Shown here piece after piece: positions 26,234 to 36,300 of a DNA stretch of 64,000 nt. The stretch covers positions 62,001-126,000 of the forward strand of contig NZ_WELI01000003.1 in assembly GCF_009184635.1 (NCBI RefSeq), in the 5' to 3' direction. A program made the translations under genes and the position numbers. Origin of the DNA: Rudanella paleaurantiibacter. Its GTDB lineage: Bacteria; Bacteroidota; Bacteroidia; Cytophagales; Spirosomataceae. Under the pieces are notes generated by a model. That model saw nothing but the letters and a program-made list of their open reading frames with translations, had not been told where the DNA came from and searched no databases. The stretch's first letter is position 1. Every line of letters begins with the position of its first letter.

Positions 26234-26281
26234 AAATACGCAAAAAGGCCCGACTTTCTAGTCGGGCCTTTTTGCGTATTT
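26234..26281 (+). terminator. Terminator of clpB
   Basis: A perfect 21-bp stem (26234-26254 with 26261-26281) with core GGCCCGAC/GTCGGGCC, loop TTTCTA and flanking A and T tracts, so it can act in both directions. Confidence 0.9.
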
Positions 26282-26499
26282 ATGACTATACATCAATATA
26301 ATATTTTAACCTAATTGAGCTCATAAGTAAAGTTTTATCACTAAAACAGACCACTTAATAAATAGCCAACTAAACCTTTTTCGACTACAAGAAATAACTA
26401 CACATTTGCTGTATGTATCCAAATTTTCACTTTAAAATCGTTATGATCATATTTTTAGCAAAAAAGGCCCTTTTCATTCAAACTTATCATTTAGTAGGT

Positions 26500-26517
26500 A
26501 CTACCCTAATGGGTAGT
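26500..26517. promoter_or_regulatory. Candidate operator, distal copy
   Basis: ACTACCCTAATGGGTAGT is a perfect 18-base palindrome (7-base arms, TAAT centre is self-complementary only in part). It is similar to the second copy 37 bases downstream, as expected for a dimeric regulator. Confidence 0.5.
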
Positions 26518-26536
26518 TTGGAACCAGCCGCCTAAA

Positions 26537-26554
26537 ACTACTTAATTGGGTAGT
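26537..26554. promoter_or_regulatory. Candidate operator, proximal copy
   Basis: ACTACTTAATTGGGTAGT matches the distal copy at 14 of 18 positions. Its centre is about 45 bases upstream of the predicted transcription start, the place where an activator would contact RNA polymerase. Confidence 0.5.
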
Positions 26555-26575
26555 ACACACCTATTCGTAACAAAA

Positions 26576-26583
26576 TAAGTTTG
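26576..26583 (+). promoter_or_regulatory. -7 promoter element for the surface protein gene
   Basis: TAAGTTTG fits TAnnTTTG exactly. The nearest TTG (26546-26548) is 27 bases upstream, longer than usual and inside the proximal palindrome, consistent with an activator-dependent promoter (inference). Confidence 0.5.
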
Positions 26584-26849
26584 CACACCCTAATTTAACG
26601 TCTTGCCACACATGATCAGAACAAAGCCTTTCGTCCCTCAGCCACCCTTCTTCCCTCGTTAGGCTGAAGCTTATTCTTTCTGTTTTCTGCCAGAGCACAA
26701 AACTCCCATTCATGCTTCGCTCCTTCCCGAAGGCCGCATCCGTGAGCTACTTTAAGTTCACCCGATGTGTTACAAAGTATTGAGCCTTCCGTCTTAGGCT
26801 CAGGCTGAAATTTCAGACTCGACACCAAATCCAATTCATTTTACAGACT

Positions 26850-29800
26850 ATGTCCAAACTATTACTCTCTGAGCCAATTCAGGTTCGTTTTGGCCCACAC
26901 CTAAAAAGCCCGATTCCCATCCAGCTCTGCAAATTTCTGCTTGCTTTTTTGGTTGCCCTGCTTATCTCAACTACTCAACAGGCAAATGCCCAGCAATGCA
27001 CTACCAACGGCGGCAACTGGTCTAGTGCAACCTCCTGGACATGTACCGGAGCAACCGCCCCTCCCTCAGGTACATTCACCGGAAGCATCAACGTACTCGG
27101 TACGTTGACACTGGATATCAACGTAAGCATTTCTGGATCAACATCGATTAACATCGGCAACAGTGGCACACTCCAGATTGACCCAAACCGCACGCTCACC
27201 CTATCGAACAATTCGTCGATTATCAACCTGTTTGGTACAGGCAATGTGGTGGGGGGAGGCAGCGCCAACTCATCAATCACCATTGGAAGTAGTCCAACGG
27301 TCTGGACCTATAACGCGTTCAACAATACGCCCGTTAGCGGCCCGATAATGTTTACCAATACCGGGTATATAGCACTTCCATCCCTGACGTTATCGGTTGG
27401 CAATTCAAACCCGAGTGTCTGCGTAGGCGGTACCTCGAACCTGTCGGTCTCACCTGCGGGCGGTACAGCGCCCTATAGCTACACCTGGAGCGCACCTGCC
27501 GGAGGGTCACTGAGTTCGACCTCGAGCGCTGCTGTTTTAGCCACCATTACAGCAGCTGGTACGCAAACGTTTACTGTTACAGTGGCCGACAACTTTGGCC
27601 GGCGGGGAACCAGTACGGTGAATGTGACGGGGGTGAGTACCCCAACAGCGACACTTGCAGCCAGCGGACCCATCACCTGTACGCAGCCTACCGCAACCTT
27701 GACGGCAACGGGTGGCACCAGCTACACGCTCAGCAATGGACAGACGAATACAACGGGCATCTTTAGTGTAAATACGGGTGGCTCATATACAGTAACTGTT
27801 GCAAATGCTACCGGTTGTACCGCTACAGCATCGACCAATGTAACTGTAGACAACACACCTCCAACGGCTACCTTGGCTGCCAGCGGGCCCATCACTTGTG
27901 CCCAACCTACAGCAACCTTGACAGCCACTGGTGGAGCAAGCTACAAACTGAGCGACGGACAGACCAACACCACCGGTATCTTCACAGTAGCCACCGGCGG
28001 AGCTTTCTCGGTAACTGTAACAGCCGCCAACGGTTGTACCGCTACAGCGTCTACCAACGTAAGCGTAGACAACACGGCCCCAACAGCGACACTCGCTGCC
28101 AGTGGAACCATCACGTGTGCGCAGCCTTCAGCTACCCTAACAGCAACCGGCGGCACGAGCTACAAGCTGAGCGATGGGCAAACCAACACCACCGGTATCT
28201 TCACCGTTAACGCTGGCGGAGCGTTTAGCGTGACGGTGACGGCCGCTAACGGTTGTACCGCTACAGCATCTACGAATGTCAGCAGTGACAGTACCGTCCC
28301 TACAGCCACGTTGGCTGCCAGTGGTACTATCACCTGCGCCCAACCCACCGCGACCCTAACGGCAACGGGCGGTACCAGCTACAAACTGAGCGACGGACAA
28401 ACCAACACGACGGGTATTTTCACTGTAGCCACCGGTGGAGCCTATTCGGTGACGGTAACGGCCGCCAACGGTTGTACCGCTACAGCGTCTACCAATGTGA
28501 GTGTAGACAATACTGCACCCATAGCGACGCTGGCCGCCAGCGGGCCCATCACTTGTGCACAGACTACGGCGACCCTAACGGCGACCGGTGGTGCAAACTA
28601 CAAACTGAGCGATGGGCAAACTAACACCACCGGCATCTTCACGGTGGGAACAGGCGGAGCATTTAGCGTGACGGTGACAGCGGCCAATGGTTGTACCGCT
28701 ACGGCTTCGGCTACTATCAATGTAGACAACACGGCCCCAACAGCGACACTCGCTGCCAGCGGTACCATCACCTGCGCCCAACCGACAGCAACCCTGACCG
28801 CGACTGGCGGCACAGGCTACAAACTAAGCGATGGACAAACTAACACTACCGGTATTTTCACCGTAGGGACCGCCGGAGCATTTAGTGTGACCGTAACAGC
28901 TGCGAACGGTTGTACAGCAACCGCGTCTGCCAACCTAGAGAGTGATAATACAACGCCAACGGCCACACTGGCCGCCAGCGGAATCATCACCTGCACCCAG
29001 CCAAGCATTACCCTGACGGCAACGGGTGGTACAAGCTACACCTTGAGCGATGGCCAGATCAATACCAACGGTATTTTTACGGTGAATGTTGCTGGAGCCT
29101 ATTCTGTCACGGTTTCAAATACAAATGGTTGTAAAGCTACCAGTTCGGTAACTGTAAGCAGCGATAACACGCCACCAACGGCTACCTTGGCTGCCAGTGG
29201 TACTATCACCTGCGCGCAACCCACCGCAACCCTCACCGCAACCGGCGGCATAGGCTACAAGCTGAGCGATGGGCAAACCAACACCACCGGTATCTTCACT
29301 GTAGCCACCGGTGGAGCCTACTCGGTGACGGTAACGGCCGCCAACGGTTGTACCGCTACAGCGTCTACCAATATGAGTGTGGACAATACACCACCAACGG
29401 CCACCTTGGCCGCCAGTGGTACCATTACCTGCGACCAACCAACAGCCACCCTTACGGCGACCGGTGGTACAAGCTACAAACTGAGCGACGGGCAAACTAA
29501 CACCACTGGCATCTTCACGGTGGGAACAGGGGGCGCCTTCTCTGTGACCGTGACAGCCGCCAATGGTTGTACAGCTTCGGCATCGACCAATGTAAGCAGT
29601 GACAACAGTACCCCTACGGCTACGCTGACCGCTAACGGTATAATCACCTGTGCTCAACCTACCGTTACGCTCACGGCTACTGGCGGTACTCGATTCATTC
29701 TTAGTGATGGACAGACGAATACAACGGGAACTTTTGTTGTTAGCACTGTAGGTCCATGTTCAGTTACCGTATTAAGTGCAAACGGGTGTAAGGCTGTTGC

Positions 29801-31820
29801 CTCCACAAACGTCAGCAGTGACAATTCAACACCAACGGCTACATTAGCTGTTGGGGGTACGCTGACCTGTTCACAAACAACCGTCACGCTGACGGCTACT
29901 GGCGGTACCAACTATACGCTGAGCAATGGACAAACCAATACGACCGGTATCTTCACCGTTAATGCAGCTGGTCCTTATTCCGTGACGGTTTCGAACGCAA
30001 ACGGCTGTACCGCTACCGCTTCGGCTACCGTTAGCAGCGACAACTCTGTTCCCACGGCATCAATCAACGCACAGCCCGGTACAAGCGTTACGGTTGGACA
30101 AAGCGTTACGCTAACAGCCAGCGGTGCGGCCAACTACACCTGGAGCACAGGCGCTACTACGGCGAGCATTAACCCGCCCACAAGCGCTACCGGAAGCACC
30201 ACCTACTCAGTTACGGGGGTTTCGGCCAATGGATGCTCCGCTTCGGCTACGGTCACAATCACCGTAACCAGCCCCGTAGCTCCGCCAGTATCGAGCACCT
30301 GCGGAAGCCCAGCTAACACGATTGGGCAGCCGTTTGCCCTGGTAGCTCCGACGTACAATTGCCAAACCGGCCTGATTCAGTTCAACACGGTTGGTGGTGA
30401 TGGCTCACCCATTACGTACGCAGCCATTGGTATTACGAGTCCAACCAGTAGCTGTACCGATCTGGTCGACACGCAAGTAGCCGAAGACATCCGCAATGGG
30501 CGACCCAACGTACAGCCGTTTACCATTTTCGCGACGCAAAACGGCGTAACTGTAAGCTACACCTGGAATGCACTCGCAGCGTGTGCGGGCGGATCAACCG
30601 GAAACACCGCTCCGTTTGTTGTGAACCCAGTAACCCCTCAAACTGCTGTAGTCGGTTCTGCCTTTAGCCTGAACGTGGGCAGCGTGTTCTCCGATGCCCA
30701 GACACCAACGCAACTGGTACTCTCGGCGGGCAACTTACCAGCTGGCCTTAGCCTTGCAGGAACCACCATCAGTGGTACCCCGTCTGCATCGGGAGTGAGC
30801 ACTGTGACACTGATCGCCACTGACCCGGGTAACCTCGCAACCAGTACCAGCTTCCAGATTACGGTTAGCGCGGCAACGAGCGGTACCACCACTACCCCAC
30901 CATCGGGCAGTGCCCTCACGTTGCTGACCCCAACTTACGACTGCGCTACCGGTGCAATTACCTTCAACACAGCGGGCGGAGACGGCACCACCATCACCTA
31001 CTCGGCAGTGGGCGTACAACGGTCGTCGGCTACCAACAATACCGGTGTTGTTGAAGCTGGGTTACGAGCAGACCCAAAGCCGCTGAACATCACGGCTACG
31101 CAAAGCGGTGTGACGGTTAGTATTACCTTTGATTTCGGGGCATTCTGCGCAAACCCAGGCTCAGGTACTACTCCACCCGGTTCGGGCACCACAACACCAG
31201 GCTCAGGTACCACCACACCAGGCACCGCTACGTGTGGTAGTTCAGCCAGTACCATCGGCCAAACGTTGCAGATAACCGGGGTAACGGATGTCAACTGTCA
31301 GACGGGGACCTTCCGAATCCTGACCAGCGGTGGCGACGGCTCAGCTATTAACTACCAGAATATTATTGGTCTGAGCAACACCGACCCCAACAACTGCGTG
31401 CGGATGGTTGATAACCCCGAGCAGTTACGGGCTATTAACACCGCTACCTCAGACATTTCCCCGTTCCAGTTGCGCGTGACTCAGGGAGCGACCACCAGCA
31501 ACACATTTACCTTTAATTTCAAAGGGTTCTGTACGGGTACGGCTCGTATCGCTAACGAAGGTGCCGCCGACCTGAACGTAACCGTTCTGGGTAACCCCAC
31601 CGCGCAGGATTTTGTAGAGATTGAGGTTCGCGGGGCCGGTAACCAGCCCGTTCAGTTTGCCGTACTCAGCATCGGAGGTCGCCTGGTACACCAGGTAAGT
31701 GCCCAGTCGAGCCAGCCTGTAATCCGGCAGCGAGTTGAACTTGGCTCAACTCCGGGTATCTACCTGCTCCAGCTGAGCACACCCACGCAGAGCAAAACCG
31801 TGAAAATTGTGAAGCAATAA
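26850..31820 (+). CDS. Giant repetitive surface protein with T9SS sorting domain
   Basis: 1656 residues. A long N-terminus (about 48 residues, ending QANAQ) precedes a GGNWSSATSW segment similar to the C-terminal module of three other proteins here. Residues about 264-1068 are eleven 73-residue repeats, each with two Cys (ITC and NGC) and the pattern TATLAASG.ITCAQPTATLTATGG. Then come an Ig/PKD-like unit, two Y-x-C-x-T-G modules flanking a cadherin-like putative-Ig unit (about residues 1250-1345), a PGSGTTTPGSGTT linker, a third Y/N-C module, and a T9SS type A tail (VLGNPTAQDFVEIEVRG...PGIYLLQLSTPTQSKTVKIVKQ). Likely an adhesin or sheath protein at the cell surface. Confidence 0.85.
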   Translation: MSKLLLSEPIQVRFGPHLKSPIPIQLCKFLLAFLVALLISTTQQANAQQCTTNGGNWSSATSWTCTGATAPPSGTFTGSINVLGTLTLDINVSISGSTSINIGNSGTLQIDPNRTLTLSNNSSIINLFGTGNVVGGGSANSSITIGSSPTVWTYNAFNNTPVSGPIMFTNTGYIALPSLTLSVGNSNPSVCVGGTSNLSVSPAGGTAPYSYTWSAPAGGSLSSTSSAAVLATITAAGTQTFTVTVADNFGRRGTSTVNVTGVSTPTATLAASGPITCTQPTATLTATGGTSYTLSNGQTNTTGIFSVNTGGSYTVTVANATGCTATASTNVTVDNTPPTATLAASGPITCAQPTATLTATGGASYKLSDGQTNTTGIFTVATGGAFSVTVTAANGCTATASTNVSVDNTAPTATLAASGTITCAQPSATLTATGGTSYKLSDGQTNTTGIFTVNAGGAFSVTVTAANGCTATASTNVSSDSTVPTATLAASGTITCAQPTATLTATGGTSYKLSDGQTNTTGIFTVATGGAYSVTVTAANGCTATASTNVSVDNTAPIATLAASGPITCAQTTATLTATGGANYKLSDGQTNTTGIFTVGTGGAFSVTVTAANGCTATASATINVDNTAPTATLAASGTITCAQPTATLTATGGTGYKLSDGQTNTTGIFTVGTAGAFSVTVTAANGCTATASANLESDNTTPTATLAASGIITCTQPSITLTATGGTSYTLSDGQINTNGIFTVNVAGAYSVTVSNTNGCKATSSVTVSSDNTPPTATLAASGTITCAQPTATLTATGGIGYKLSDGQTNTTGIFTVATGGAYSVTVTAANGCTATASTNMSVDNTPPTATLAASGTITCDQPTATLTATGGTSYKLSDGQTNTTGIFTVGTGGAFSVTVTAANGCTASASTNVSSDNSTPTATLTANGIITCAQPTVTLTATGGTRFILSDGQTNTTGTFVVSTVGPCSVTVLSANGCKAVASTNVSSDNSTPTATLAVGGTLTCSQTTVTLTATGGTNYTLSNGQTNTTGIFTVNAAGPYSVTVSNANGCTATASATVSSDNSVPTASINAQPGTSVTVGQSVTLTASGAANYTWSTGATTASINPPTSATGSTTYSVTGVSANGCSASATVTITVTSPVAPPVSSTCGSPANTIGQPFALVAPTYNCQTGLIQFNTVGGDGSPITYAAIGITSPTSSCTDLVDTQVAEDIRNGRPNVQPFTIFATQNGVTVSYTWNALAACAGGSTGNTAPFVVNPVTPQTAVVGSAFSLNVGSVFSDAQTPTQLVLSAGNLPAGLSLAGTTISGTPSASGVSTVTLIATDPGNLATSTSFQITVSAATSGTTTTPPSGSALTLLTPTYDCATGAITFNTAGGDGTTITYSAVGVQRSSATNNTGVVEAGLRADPKPLNITATQSGVTVSITFDFGAFCANPGSGTTPPGSGTTTPGSGTTTPGTATCGSSASTIGQTLQITGVTDVNCQTGTFRILTSGGDGSAINYQNIIGLSNTDPNNCVRMVDNPEQLRAINTATSDISPFQLRVTQGATTSNTFTFNFKGFCTGTARIANEGAADLNVTVLGNPTAQDFVEIEVRGAGNQPVQFAVLSIGGRLVHQVSAQSSQPVIRQRVELGSTPGIYLLQLSTPTQSKTVKIVKQ
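27639..30053 (+). repeat. Eleven tandem 219-bp coding repeats
   Basis: The Thr codon of the PTATL motif recurs at 27645, 27864, 28083 and onward to the edge at 30054, giving exactly eleven units of 219 bp without an indel. Units 2-9 are most alike; the outer units 10 and 11 have drifted. Each encodes one probably disulfide-bonded beta-sandwich. Confidence 0.9.
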
Positions 31821-31842
31821 CACGTTTGCAGTTTCTAAACAG

Positions 31843-31876
31843 AAGCGGCCACTCCAATAGGGTGGCCGCTTTTTTA
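31843..31876. terminator. Bidirectional terminator
   Basis: Stem AAGCGGCCAC / GTGGCCGCTT with a nine-base loop, then TTTTTT. Lies between the convergent surface protein gene and the rubredoxin-tailed gene. Confidence 0.85.
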
Positions 31877-33328
31877 TGCCATCTCGTGCGTAAGGGGCCG
31901 AAATTCGGACCGGGGCGCATCGCAGGTAGGGCAGGCATACTCGGCCGGCAGACTCGCAAACGAAACACCGGGGGCAATTCCGTTGAGACAGTCGCCGTAC
32001 TGTTGGTCGTACACCGTCAGGCAGTGCGGACACTCGTACAGGGGCACCACAGCTACCAGCGTTGTATCAGTCTTATCGGGTTCGGGGCGGATGGTATCGG
32101 GCGTTTGCGCCAGCCAACGCGCATTGAACGTCCGGCAAAGTCGGTTCAGCTGATTAGGGAGATGCAGCCGCAGTAAGCCCTTCTCAAAGAGATGATACAC
32201 ACGACTATTTGGGTTGAAGTTTTCCGTATAAAACAGGTCGTACACGCTGAACAGGGCCAGTTGCCCAATCCGCAAGATCGGCCGTTTGCGAATCAGCACA
32301 GAACCAAACACTTCCGTTTTGGGGCGGGTTTGAATACCAAAACACAGGCCAAACGTGCGGGTATCGTCGCGTTCGAAGTAGCGTAGAATATGGTTTTTCA
32401 GGCGACTCCCTTCGTCGGAATGATCCTCCGTCTGCCACGCCAATCCATTAGCCGCATGCCGCACGTTGATGTTATGTTTGCCCAACACAAACGACCAGGC
32501 TGCCCGGTCTTTCTCTTCGATGCTTTTGATGATAAGCGACTTCCAGGGCGTTGCACATAACTCACCAATGCGGGTCTGAAGGCAAAGCGTACAGATATCC
32601 AGCAAAAACGCCACCGAAAACTGCTCGTCGGGCCGGTACAAACCCAACCACGACCGTTGGCCGTACCGGTTGAACCCTTCGTAATACGGTAACGAAAACT
32701 GGGGCAAATCGACCTCTTGCCCCACCGGTTGCGTTATAAACGACTGCGCGTCTGTTACCGCCCGAGCCAGCTCCTGCCCGTCGTGATACTTACCGTCGAG
32801 CATAGCTATTTCAACGGCGCGGGCCATCCGACCAATGTCATTCGTGTAAACCAGCTGAGGCCAGCAGAACAGCGAATTGCTCCGCTTCGGCCGAACGTAC
32901 AGGTACCAGAAATGAGGCTCCGGCGAGGCTATAAAATTCAGATTGCCCGTAAAAAAAGGGGTGAAACTCTGCCGGGAATCGGAGAGGTTTATTTTGAGCC
33001 TCGGGCGGTACTCAAACTGATCCAGAATGGTATGATACTCGCTCTCACGCAGCCAGGCTCCCGTATGAAACACATCTTCTCCACAGTAGGAACTGATGAT
33101 ATTGGGGTATTCTTCGGGATTGGTTTCGTACACGATGCCGTGCCGCTGCAGGTCTTTTTCCAGAAACCGCATCTCCTCATAATGCACAGTCATGAGCAAC
33201 TGCTGCCGGGCACCAAACTGCACCTTCCGCACGTTGGCCGCGTAGGCCAGACGAAGGATAGTCTGCAACGTGCCCGGCGACACAATGCCGGCGGGCAAAT
33301 TGACTTTCAGGGTATAATAATCGCGCAT
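31874..33328 (-). CDS. Sulfite/nitrite reductase-like protein with C-terminal rubredoxin domain
   Basis: 484 residues. The first 400 residues follow the two-fold ferredoxin-like/SiR layout (LKVNLPAGIVSPGTLQTILRLA..., QFGARQQLLMTVHY, and a second half with GELCATPWKSLIIK). However, the paired C-x5-C and C-x3-C motifs that hold the siroheme-[4Fe-4S] centre are not seen, so it may not be a catalytic reductase. Residues about 428-475 are a rubredoxin domain (ECPHC...ACPTCDAP), with an extra Cys between the knuckles. It lies 15 bases after the nitrate reductase gene in the same operon, suggesting an electron-transfer role in nitrate or nitrite reduction (inference). Confidence 0.75.
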   Translation of the reverse strand: MRDYYTLKVNLPAGIVSPGTLQTILRLAYAANVRKVQFGARQQLLMTVHYEEMRFLEKDLQRHGIVYETNPEEYPNIISSYCGEDVFHTGAWLRESEYHTILDQFEYRPRLKINLSDSRQSFTPFFTGNLNFIASPEPHFWYLYVRPKRSNSLFCWPQLVYTNDIGRMARAVEIAMLDGKYHDGQELARAVTDAQSFITQPVGQEVDLPQFSLPYYEGFNRYGQRSWLGLYRPDEQFSVAFLLDICTLCLQTRIGELCATPWKSLIIKSIEEKDRAAWSFVLGKHNINVRHAANGLAWQTEDHSDEGSRLKNHILRYFERDDTRTFGLCFGIQTRPKTEVFGSVLIRKRPILRIGQLALFSVYDLFYTENFNPNSRVYHLFEKGLLRLHLPNQLNRLCRTFNARWLAQTPDTIRPEPDKTDTTLVAVVPLYECPHCLTVYDQQYGDCLNGIAPGVSFASLPAEYACPTCDAPRSEFRPLTHEMA

Positions 33329-33343
33329 GGTGTCTGATACCGT

Positions 33344-36300
33344 TTAAATGACCCCATCGTAACGGGTTGCCGACTCGCGCACGGCCTCACGTTCGCGCGC
33401 AGCCTCCAGAATACTCCGAATTTCGGGGCGGCAAGACCCGCAACCTGTACCAGCGCCGGTTTGCTGACAGAGCTGCCCGAAATCGGTGCATCCCGCCCGT
33501 ATGGCCTGTTCCAAATTGCCCTGCCCCACCGTATTACACGAGCACACCAGCTTACCCTGTACGGGGTCTACTTTTTTGCTGGCCCGCAGCAGTTGCAGCC
33601 GTTTTTCCGACAGTTCGACGCCGTTAGCAATCAGGTCCCGGAACTCGGCAAACTCGTTTTTGTCGCCCACCAGAATAGCTCCCACTAGTTTGTCGTTATG
33701 CACAATGCACTTCTTGTAATAACGCCGGGCCTTGTCCATAAAAATAATTTCCTCGTATTCGCCCGTAGGAGCCCCTACCGGAACCTCTGCCAGCCCCATA
33801 CTGCACAGGTGCAGACCTTCCATTTTGAGAATATTCATCGACAAACTGCCCCGGTACGGCTGCGATACATCGCCCGCTATGAACCGGGCTGCCGTTTCGG
33901 CCTGTTGCTCAGCAGCCAGTGTGACGCCCCACATCTGCCCATTCCACTGGGCCACCTCGCCAGCCGCAAAAATGTCGGGGTCCGAGGTTTGCAGGTAGTC
34001 GTTTACCACCACGCCCCGATTGCAGTGCAGACCCGCTTCGCGGGCCAGCTCAATGTTGGGCTCTGTACCAATGGCCATCACCACAACCTGACAAGGGAGC
34101 TTCACCCCCGATTTGAGCTGAATACCCTCCAGCCGGTCGATACCGGCAAAAGTGAGGACCTCCTCGTTGAAATACACCTCTATACCCCGGTCGAGCAATT
34201 CCAGATACAGCAGTTCACCCGCCAGCGAATCGAGTTGGCGCTCCATGAAACGGCCACCCCGCTGCACAACCGTTACCCGTACGTCCAGTTGCCGGAGCGA
34301 CGCGGCCAGTTCGAGGCCCAGCAGTCCCCCGCCTACAATGACCGCGTGGGGTTCGGCCCCGGCGGGCGAAGGCTTCAAAAAGGGGAGCAATGCGTCGGCA
34401 TCGAGCCGCGAGCGCATGTTAAAAATACCCGGCAGCCGAGGTACCCCACGTGGCATAAATGCCCGGCTCCCGGTACCCAACAGGAGCTTGTCGTAGCTAT
34501 GTTCGTGGCCGTTGGTATCGGTAAGTACTTTGGCGGTACGGTCGATATGCGCAATACCAACGCCTTTATGCACCACAATACCGGCTTCAGCAAACTGATC
34601 TTCGCGCAGTTTTACCAACTGCTCCCACGATTGCGCTCCACTGATATAGTCGGGCAGCAACACGCGGTTATAAAACGGGTAAATCTCTTTGGAGAAAACA
34701 TGAATTTCGTCACGGATCGGCCCCGTTTGTAACGCTCGGTACGCGTTGATAAAGCCCAGCCCCGCCGACCCAGCCCCGATAATGACAATTTTTTCGGATG
34801 GCTTTCGGTAAGGCTGTACCTCTACGGCCGTAAACTTAAAATCAGGCTCTTTAGACCGGGGATCAATGAGCGCATGGGTCAGGTTATTGGCTCGGTTATG
34901 GTTCAGATTCCCCGGCTGTTTGCCCCAGTGCATCGGCAAAAAACAAAGCCCCGGCCGCACGGCATCCGTCAGGCGAGCCTTTACGCGGACTTCGCCCCGG
35001 CGGCCACGCACCTCCACCAACTGACCCTCCCGAATACCCCGTACCCGCGCATCATCGGGATGAATTTCCAACAGAGGTTGTGGGCTGTGCTGGTTCAGCT
35101 TGGCCACCCGCCCCGTTTTGGTCATGGTATGCCACTGATCACGGATGCGGCCGGTGGTGAGTACCAGCGGAAAGTGGGCATCTGTGGGTTCTGAATTATT
35201 ACCATCGGGTACGGCGTGAATCTGCGCCCGGCCGTTCGATGTATAGAAAATGTGGTCGGTAAATAACCGCTTCGTCCCCAAAGACTCTACACGCGCACCT
35301 CCATTCTTCCCTGCCTGCGTTCCTCCTTTCTTCCCTTCCTCCTTTGCAACCGGCCACTGTACACTCCGGTAGGTTTGGAGTAATGGGTAATCAACGCCCG
35401 TGACATCAATGCGGGTGCGCGCCGTACTTTGTGCGTACTCGGCATACACTTCTTGCGCGTTTTGGTACGCGAATGCTTCGCCGAAGCCCATTTTTTGCGC
35501 AAATCGCCAGATGATTTCGGCATCGGGCAGGGCTTCGCCGGGGGCGTCGATTACCCTGGGCAGGTAACTGATCCGACGTTCGGCATTGGTCATGGTGCCC
35601 TCTTTTTCAAGCCAGGCCGCAGCCGGCAGCACCACATCGGCAAATGCCACCGTATCTGCCCGATCCGACACGTCCTGCACCACCACAAAGCGGGCATTTT
35701 TAAGGGCTTTTTCGGCCCGGTTCAGGTCGGGCATACTGACCAGCGGATTGGTATTGATAATCCAGATAGCCTTGAGTGAATCACTATCGGCTAGGGCATC
35801 AAACATTTCAGTAGCCGTCAGGCCGGGGGTATCGGCAATCCGAACGGGACTGTTCCAAAATGCTTCCATCTCGGCCCGGTGCGCGGCATTGACCACCTCG
35901 CGGTGACCGGGCAACAGATTGGCCAGCCCCCCTACCTCGCGGCCTCCCATAGCATTGGGTTGGCCCGTGAGCGAGAACGGCCCGTTTCCGGGCTTGCCAA
36001 TACGGCCTGTAATCAGGTGCAGGTTAATGAGCGACAGGTTTTTGTTGACCCCCACCACCGACTGATTGAGCCCCATAGTCCAGAGCGACAGAAACCCTTT
36101 TGAACGCCCAATCCAGTCGGCGGCTTTTCGAATATCATCGGCCTCCACCCCGCACAGCTCGGCCGATTCGGCAAGGGTGCGCTGCATCAACAACGCCCGG
36201 TAAGCCTCGAAGCCATCGGTATGCGCCCGGATAAAATCAGGGGCGATCTGCCCGGATTCGATCAGCAACCGGCCTATTGCATGGTTAAGGACAATGTCGG

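Larger units (their letters stand above)
26282..26849. other. AT-rich regulatory region of the 1656-residue surface protein
   Basis: About 570 bp, much richer in A+T than the surrounding genes in its first half. It holds two similar palindromes, a -7 promoter motif, and a roughly 260-base untranslated leader including a possible 16-codon ORF (26612-26662). No conserved riboswitch is recognised. Confidence 0.6.

Noticed and set aside
27639-30053. CRISPR-like periodicity
   Set aside because: The 219-bp repeats are contiguous, in frame and coding, with no short repeat/spacer structure and no cas genes.
33698-34732. Plus-strand open frame of 344 codons opposite the nitrate reductase gene
   Set aside because: The opposite strand encodes conserved FAD and NAD domains; this frame has no signal, domain or plausible start context.
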